Source of the DNA: an uncultured Acholeplasmataceae bacterium
Lineage (GTDB): Bacteria; Bacillota_I; Bacilli_A; RF39; UBA660
NCBI GenBank assembly: GCA_905203475.1
Contig: CAJKWD010000027.1
Span: forward strand, 1-16,245
Length of the DNA: 16,245 nucleotides
Direction of reading: 5' to 3'
The first letter of the stretch is position 1. Each line of letters opens with the position of its first letter. Made by a program: the position numbers and the translations under genes. The notes under the pieces were generated by a model. That model did not search any database, was not told where the DNA came from, and saw only the letters and a list, made by a program, of their open reading frames with translations. Below, piece after piece: positions 14,073 to 16,245 of this stretch.

Positions 14073-14975
14073 ATGAAAAATGCAATCTTCTACTACTATA
14101 ATCTAAATCCTATGACCTTAATAAAGCGAAATCAACAATTTGAATTTCAAATTGATCAAACACAATATATATTACTACCTTGTTCCTTTCCATTAGAACA
14201 ATTACATTCCTTATATCAACTTACCTTAACATTACATCAATATCAAATACCCATCCATAAAATAATTTTAAATAAAGATGGACAACTAATTACTTATATC
14301 AATCAGATTCCATATATATTATTACAATTATTTGTTTCTAAAGACACACCAATTATATTCCGTGATATATTACAATTTCAAGAATTAACAAAATATATTT
14401 CTATTGAAAACTTTATTGTTGCTGACTGGTATCAGTTATGGACTCAAAAAGTAGATTATTTAGAATATCAAATCAGTGAATTTGGTAAGAAATATCCAAT
14501 TATTCGTGAAAGCTTTAGTTATTATATTGGCTTAGCAGAAAATGCCATTACACTTGTTAAAACAGTAAATCAGCCGGCACCAGTTTTATCTCATCGTCGT
14601 CTTTATATGAATTCTACTTTATTTGATCTATATAACCCCCTAAATCTAATTATGGACTCAAAAGTAAGAGATATAGCAGAATATTTAAAGGATTGTTTTT
14701 TTCACAATCGTGATCCCTTAGATATGATTCAAACATATTTAAAATATCAAACATTACAATGTTCAGAATACCAGCTATTATTTATTCGTTTTCTTTTTCC
14801 AAGCTATTATTTTGATTGTTATGAACAAATTATAGAACATGGTCATAACGAAAAGGAATTATTGTCTATTACTCTCAAAAACGAAGCGTATGAAGTCATT
14901 TTAAAATATCTCTATCAACAAGTTTCATACTATTGTTATCTTCCCGAAATATTATGGCTAACAAAAAGTAGTTAA
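14073..14975 (+). CDS. YutH/CotS-like kinase-fold protein, probably inactive
   Basis: This 300-aa protein looks like a member of the spore-coat-associated kinase-like group (YutH, CotS, CotI), itself part of the aminoglycoside-phosphotransferase fold. Supporting segments are DWYQLWTQKVDYLEYQI at 118-134, SYYIGLAENAI at 149-159, LSHRRLY at 172-178 where active relatives have an H-x-D catalytic loop, and NLIMDSKVRDIAEYLK at 191-206, like the D..-R-D-x-A-E stretch of YutH. The catalytic Asp of the loop is replaced by Arg, and no nucleotide-binding lysine motif is clear, so catalysis is doubtful. The start is ATG 14073, 6 bases after GAGGTG; the in-frame GTG at 14064 lies within that site. It ends against the nfu-like gene with a 4-base tail-to-tail overlap. 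In Bacillus subtilis yutH and the Nfu gene yutI lie in the same region, which supports the call. Confidence 0.55.
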   Translation: MKNAIFYYYNLNPMTLIKRNQQFEFQIDQTQYILLPCSFPLEQLHSLYQLTLTLHQYQIPIHKIILNKDGQLITYINQIPYILLQLFVSKDTPIIFRDILQFQELTKYISIENFIVADWYQLWTQKVDYLEYQISEFGKKYPIIRESFSYYIGLAENAITLVKTVNQPAPVLSHRRLYMNSTLFDLYNPLNLIMDSKVRDIAEYLKDCFFHNRDPLDMIQTYLKYQTLQCSEYQLLFIRFLFPSYYFDCYEQIIEHGHNEKELLSITLKNEAYEVILKYLYQQVSYYCYLPEILWLTKSS

Positions 14976-14994
14976 TCTACAACATTAACTACTT
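14966..14994. terminator. Terminator shared by convergent genes
   Basis: AAGTAGTTAAT (14966-14976) pairs with ATTAACTACTT (14984-14994) around CTACAAC. Both stop codons are inside the stem. On the minus strand a T-run (complement of A at 14963-14967) follows, so it is strongest for the nfu-like gene. Confidence 0.8.
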
Positions 14995-15211
14995 CTTCTA
15001 CTTCTGGTACTTCCTCTTTAATAGCTGCCTCTATACCATCCTTTAAAGTATAATCAATCATCATACAGTTGGCACAAGCACCAGATAACTTTATATAAAC
15101 AATGTGATTTTCATATTTTACAAATTCAACATCTCCACCATCACCAATCAAGAATGGACGCAATGTATCAATCACTTCTTTAATTTTTGTTTCTTCATTT
15201 TTTTCTTTCAT
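14972..15211 (-). CDS. NifU C-terminal domain (Nfu-type) Fe-S scaffold protein
   Basis: This 79-aa protein is a single Nfu domain. Such proteins carry a bridging [4Fe-4S] cluster between two subunits and pass it to target enzymes. The core reads IDTLRPFLIGDGGDVEF at 14-30 and GACANCMM at 44-51, with the cluster ligands Cys46 and Cys49 as C-x-x-C. The size matches YutI-type Nfu proteins of Bacillota. The start chosen is ATG 15211, 6 bases after AGGTG; the upstream ATG 15217 touches that site, and the longest reading, to 15244, crosses the promoter. It is divergent from the yugI-like gene and convergent, with a 4-base overlap, with the YutH-like gene. Confidence 0.93.
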   Translation of the reverse strand: MKEKNEETKIKEVIDTLRPFLIGDGGDVEFVKYENHIVYIKLSGACANCMMIDYTLKDGIEAAIKEEVPEVEEVVNVVD

Positions 15212-15227
15212 GTGCATCACCTTTTCC

Positions 15228-15256
15228 ATTATACTAAATTTCATAAAAATAGTAAA
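15228..15256 (-). promoter_or_regulatory. Promoter of the nfu-like gene
   Basis: Minus-strand TTTACT (15256-15251) and TATAAT (15233-15228), spacer 17. The predicted start near 15222 falls on the AGGTG ribosome site, giving a leader of about 11 bases. The -35 overlaps that of the divergent gene. Confidence 0.65.
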
Positions 15257-15278
15257 TATTCCTATATTATGATATAAT
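15250..15278 (+). promoter_or_regulatory. Promoter of the yugI-like gene
   Basis: An extended -10 TGATATAAT (TATAAT 15273-15278) with a weak -35 (TAGTAA, 15250-15255) at 17 bases. The predicted start near 15285 lies at the AGGTGA ribosome site. Confidence 0.65.
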
Positions 15279-15296
15279 ACTTACAGGTGATTTGTT

Positions 15297-15653
15297 GTGG
15301 GAAGATATAAAAAAGGAGATATTGTAAAAGGAACAATAACAGGAATCGAAAAATATGGAGCATTTGTTTCCCTAAAAGAATATTACAGTGGTTTAATTCA
15401 TATTTCTGAAATTTCCGATGGTTTTGTAAAAGACGTGAATGACTTTTTAAAAATCGGAGATACTATTTTTGTAGAAATCTTAGAAGTGGATGATGATTCT
15501 TGCCGCTGTAAACTAAGCATTAAGAATATAAATTATCGCCAAGAAACCCAACCTTTTCGTAAAAAAAAGATTCAAGAAACACCACATGGTTTTCATACTT
15601 TGGAAACGATGTTACCGAAATGGATTGAAGAAAATTTAAAAAACAGAAAATAA
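15297..15653 (+). CDS. yugI: S1 RNA-binding domain protein, YugI/CvfD (GSP13) type
   Basis: This 118-aa protein has one S1 domain (about 3-76; KGDIVKGTITGIEKYGAFVSL, GLIHISEIS, IGDTIFVEILEVD) and a short tail ending GFHTLETMLPKWIEENL. The G-F-x-T-L-x(3)-L-x-x-W-I tail is the mark of YugI/general stress protein 13 and CvfD, small ribosome- or RNA-associated regulators in Bacillota. The start is GTG 15297, 6 bases after AGGTGA. Its stop codon lies 13 bases before the -35 of the next tRNA operon with no terminator between, so transcripts may run into the tRNAs. Confidence 0.85.
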   Translation: MGRYKKGDIVKGTITGIEKYGAFVSLKEYYSGLIHISEISDGFVKDVNDFLKIGDTIFVEILEVDDDSCRCKLSIKNINYRQETQPFRKKKIQETPHGFHTLETMLPKWIEENLKNRK

Positions 15654-15666
15654 TTGATATTTTTTG

Positions 15667-15695
15667 TTGACAAACCTTTTACTATCTGGTATATT
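15667..15695 (+). promoter_or_regulatory. Promoter of the Val-Thr-Tyr-Gln-Lys tRNA operon
   Basis: TTGACA at 15667-15672, 17-base spacer, and an extended -10 TGGTATATT (TATATT 15690-15695). The predicted start is about 20 bases before tRNA-Val. Confidence 0.88.
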
Positions 15696-15720
15696 TAGTA
15701 ATGTCCGAAGCAATAAAATC

Positions 15721-15797
15721 GGGCGATTAGCTCAGTTGGTTAGAGCACCTGCCTTACAAGCAGGGGGTCATAGGTTCGAGTCCTATATCGCCCACCA
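15721..15797 (+). tRNA. tRNA-Val (anticodon TAC)
   Basis: Acceptor GGGCGAT with ATCGCCC, anticodon stem CCTGC/GCAGG around CTTACAA, T-arm ATAGGTTCGAGTCCTAT, encoded CCA. First gene of the operon. Confidence 0.97.
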
Positions 15798-15800
15798 TAT

Positions 15801-15876
<76 letters not shown>

Positions 15877-15880
15877 GGAT

Positions 15881-15964
15881 GGATGGGTAGCGAAGTGGTC
15901 AAACGCGGCAGACTGTAAATCTGTTACTTAGGTTTCGGAGGTTCAAATCCTTCTCCATCCACCA
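15881..15964 (+). tRNA. tRNA-Tyr (anticodon GTA)
   Basis: An 84-base class II tRNA. The 5' end is set at 15881 because GGATGGG pairs with TCCATCC and leaves the normal TA before the D-arm; the preceding GGAT (15877-15880) is a spacer repeat of the same bases. Anticodon stem GCAGA/TCTGT, loop CTGTAAA, encoded CCA. Confidence 0.96.
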
Positions 15965-15969
15965 CTGAT

Positions 15970-16044
15970 TGCCTCGTAGCCAAGCGGTAAGGCACCACAC
16001 TTTGACTGTGGCATGCGCTAGTTCGAATCTAGCCGAGGCAGCCA
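15970..16044 (+). tRNA. tRNA-Gln (anticodon TTG)
   Basis: Acceptor TGCCTCG with CGAGGCA, anticodon stem CCACA/TGTGG around CTTTGAC, T-arm CTAGTTCGAATCTAG, discriminator G, encoded CCA. The T1-A72 pair is a normal trait of bacterial tRNA-Gln. Confidence 0.97.
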
Positions 16045-16061
16045 CTTATTTTTTATGTTTT

Positions 16062-16137
16062 GTTCCGCTAGCTCAGTCGGTAGAGCATTTGACTTTTAAT
16101 CAAAGGGTCTGGAGTTCGAATCTCCAGCGGGACACCA
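16062..16137 (+). tRNA. tRNA-Lys (anticodon TTT)
   Basis: Acceptor GTTCCGC with GCGGGAC (one G-U), anticodon stem TTTGA/TCAAA around CTTTTAA, T-arm CTGGAGTTCGAATCTCCAG, encoded CCA. Last gene of the operon, 17 bases after tRNA-Gln. Confidence 0.97.
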
Positions 16138-16147
16138 GTTTGAATCT

Positions 16148-16178
16148 AAAATGAACATTTTGTTCATTTTTCTTTTAT
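16148..16178 (+). terminator. Intrinsic terminator of the Val-Lys tRNA operon
   Basis: AAAATGAACA (16148-16157) pairs with TGTTCATTTT (16161-16170) around TTT, followed by TCTTTTAT. Confidence 0.88.
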
Positions 16179-16188
16179 ATAAATATTA

Positions 16189-16216
16189 AAAAATAGGATA
16201 TTACTATCCTATTTTT
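16189..16216. terminator. Second intrinsic terminator, bidirectional
   Basis: AAAAATAGGATA (16189-16200) pairs with TATCCTATTTTT (16205-16216) around TTAC. It probably serves a gene converging from the right edge. Confidence 0.8.
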
Positions 16217-16217
16217 C

Positions 16218-16244
16218 CTAAATTGAAATTTCAACCGCACCACT
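16218..16244 (-). CDS. Possible 3' end of a gene running in from the right
   Basis: One minus-strand frame reads SGAVEISI then TAG at 16220-16218, followed at once by the hairpin at 16189-16216, as expected for a gene end. Only eight codons are visible, so neither frame nor function can be proved; another frame stops at 16233-16231. Confidence 0.3.
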   Translation of the reverse strand, partial: SGAVEISI

Positions 16245-16245
16245 T

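Noticed and set aside
15969..16154. Open frame of 61 codons on the plus strand
   Set aside because: It overlaps tRNA-Gln and tRNA-Lys and reads their sequence.

Overview
The window reads as ordinary chromosome of a low-GC, AT-rich Bacillota (Bacilli-like) bacterium. The signs are AT-rich codon use with the standard code (TGA is a stop), strong AGGAGG/AGGTGA-type ribosome binding sites, TTGACA/TATAAT promoters often with an extended TGn -10, many intrinsic terminators, a glmS ribozyme, tRNA genes with encoded CCA, and YtrA-type GntR, Nfu, YugI-like and YutH-like proteins. I see no phage, transposon, CRISPR array or plasmid gene. The genus cannot be fixed from the sequence; an Erysipelotrichia-like gut lineage is a guess.

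Layout. 1-540: tRNA-Arg(ACG), tRNA-Pro(TGG) and tRNA-Pro(CGG) on the plus strand, with an intrinsic terminator between the two Pro genes. 542-2480 (minus): a YtrA-type GntR repressor, an ABC ATPase and an ABC-2 permease in one tightly overlapping operon with a clear promoter and a palindromic operator candidate. 2478-4812 (minus): feoA-feoB ferrous iron uptake. 4885-6696 (minus): a single 603-aa gene of unknown function whose middle part resembles the HopA1 effector-like family. 6760-9375 (minus): a FIST-domain sensor protein followed by an aldehyde dehydrogenase in a two-gene operon. 9503-11450 (minus): glmS behind a glmS self-cleaving ribozyme. 11603-12277 (plus): a CmpB-type (PF06541) membrane protein. 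12363-12975 (minus): the tRNA operon Ser-fMet-Asp-Phe plus a separately transcribed tRNA-Leu(TAA). 13114-14975 (plus): a membrane protein of unknown function and a degenerate YutH/CotS-like kinase-fold protein. 14972-15653: divergent nfu-like and yugI-like genes. 15721-16137 (plus): the tRNA operon Val-Thr-Tyr-Gln-Lys. A gene tail on the minus strand may lie at the right edge.

How the genes work together. Most units are separate housekeeping functions: iron entry (FeoAB), Fe-S cluster delivery (Nfu), the first committed step of amino-sugar synthesis under metabolite-triggered RNA cleavage (glmS), and translation (11 tRNA genes in four transcription units, plus an S1-domain protein). The less ordinary parts are the stand-alone FIST protein paired with an aldehyde dehydrogenase, the HopA1-like orphan gene, and several promoter/leader arrangements: predicted start sites on top of the Shine-Dalgarno sequence, a hairpin abutting the glmS cleavage site, and a terminator between near-identical tRNA-Pro genes. 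All family calls come from reading motifs; no database search was run.
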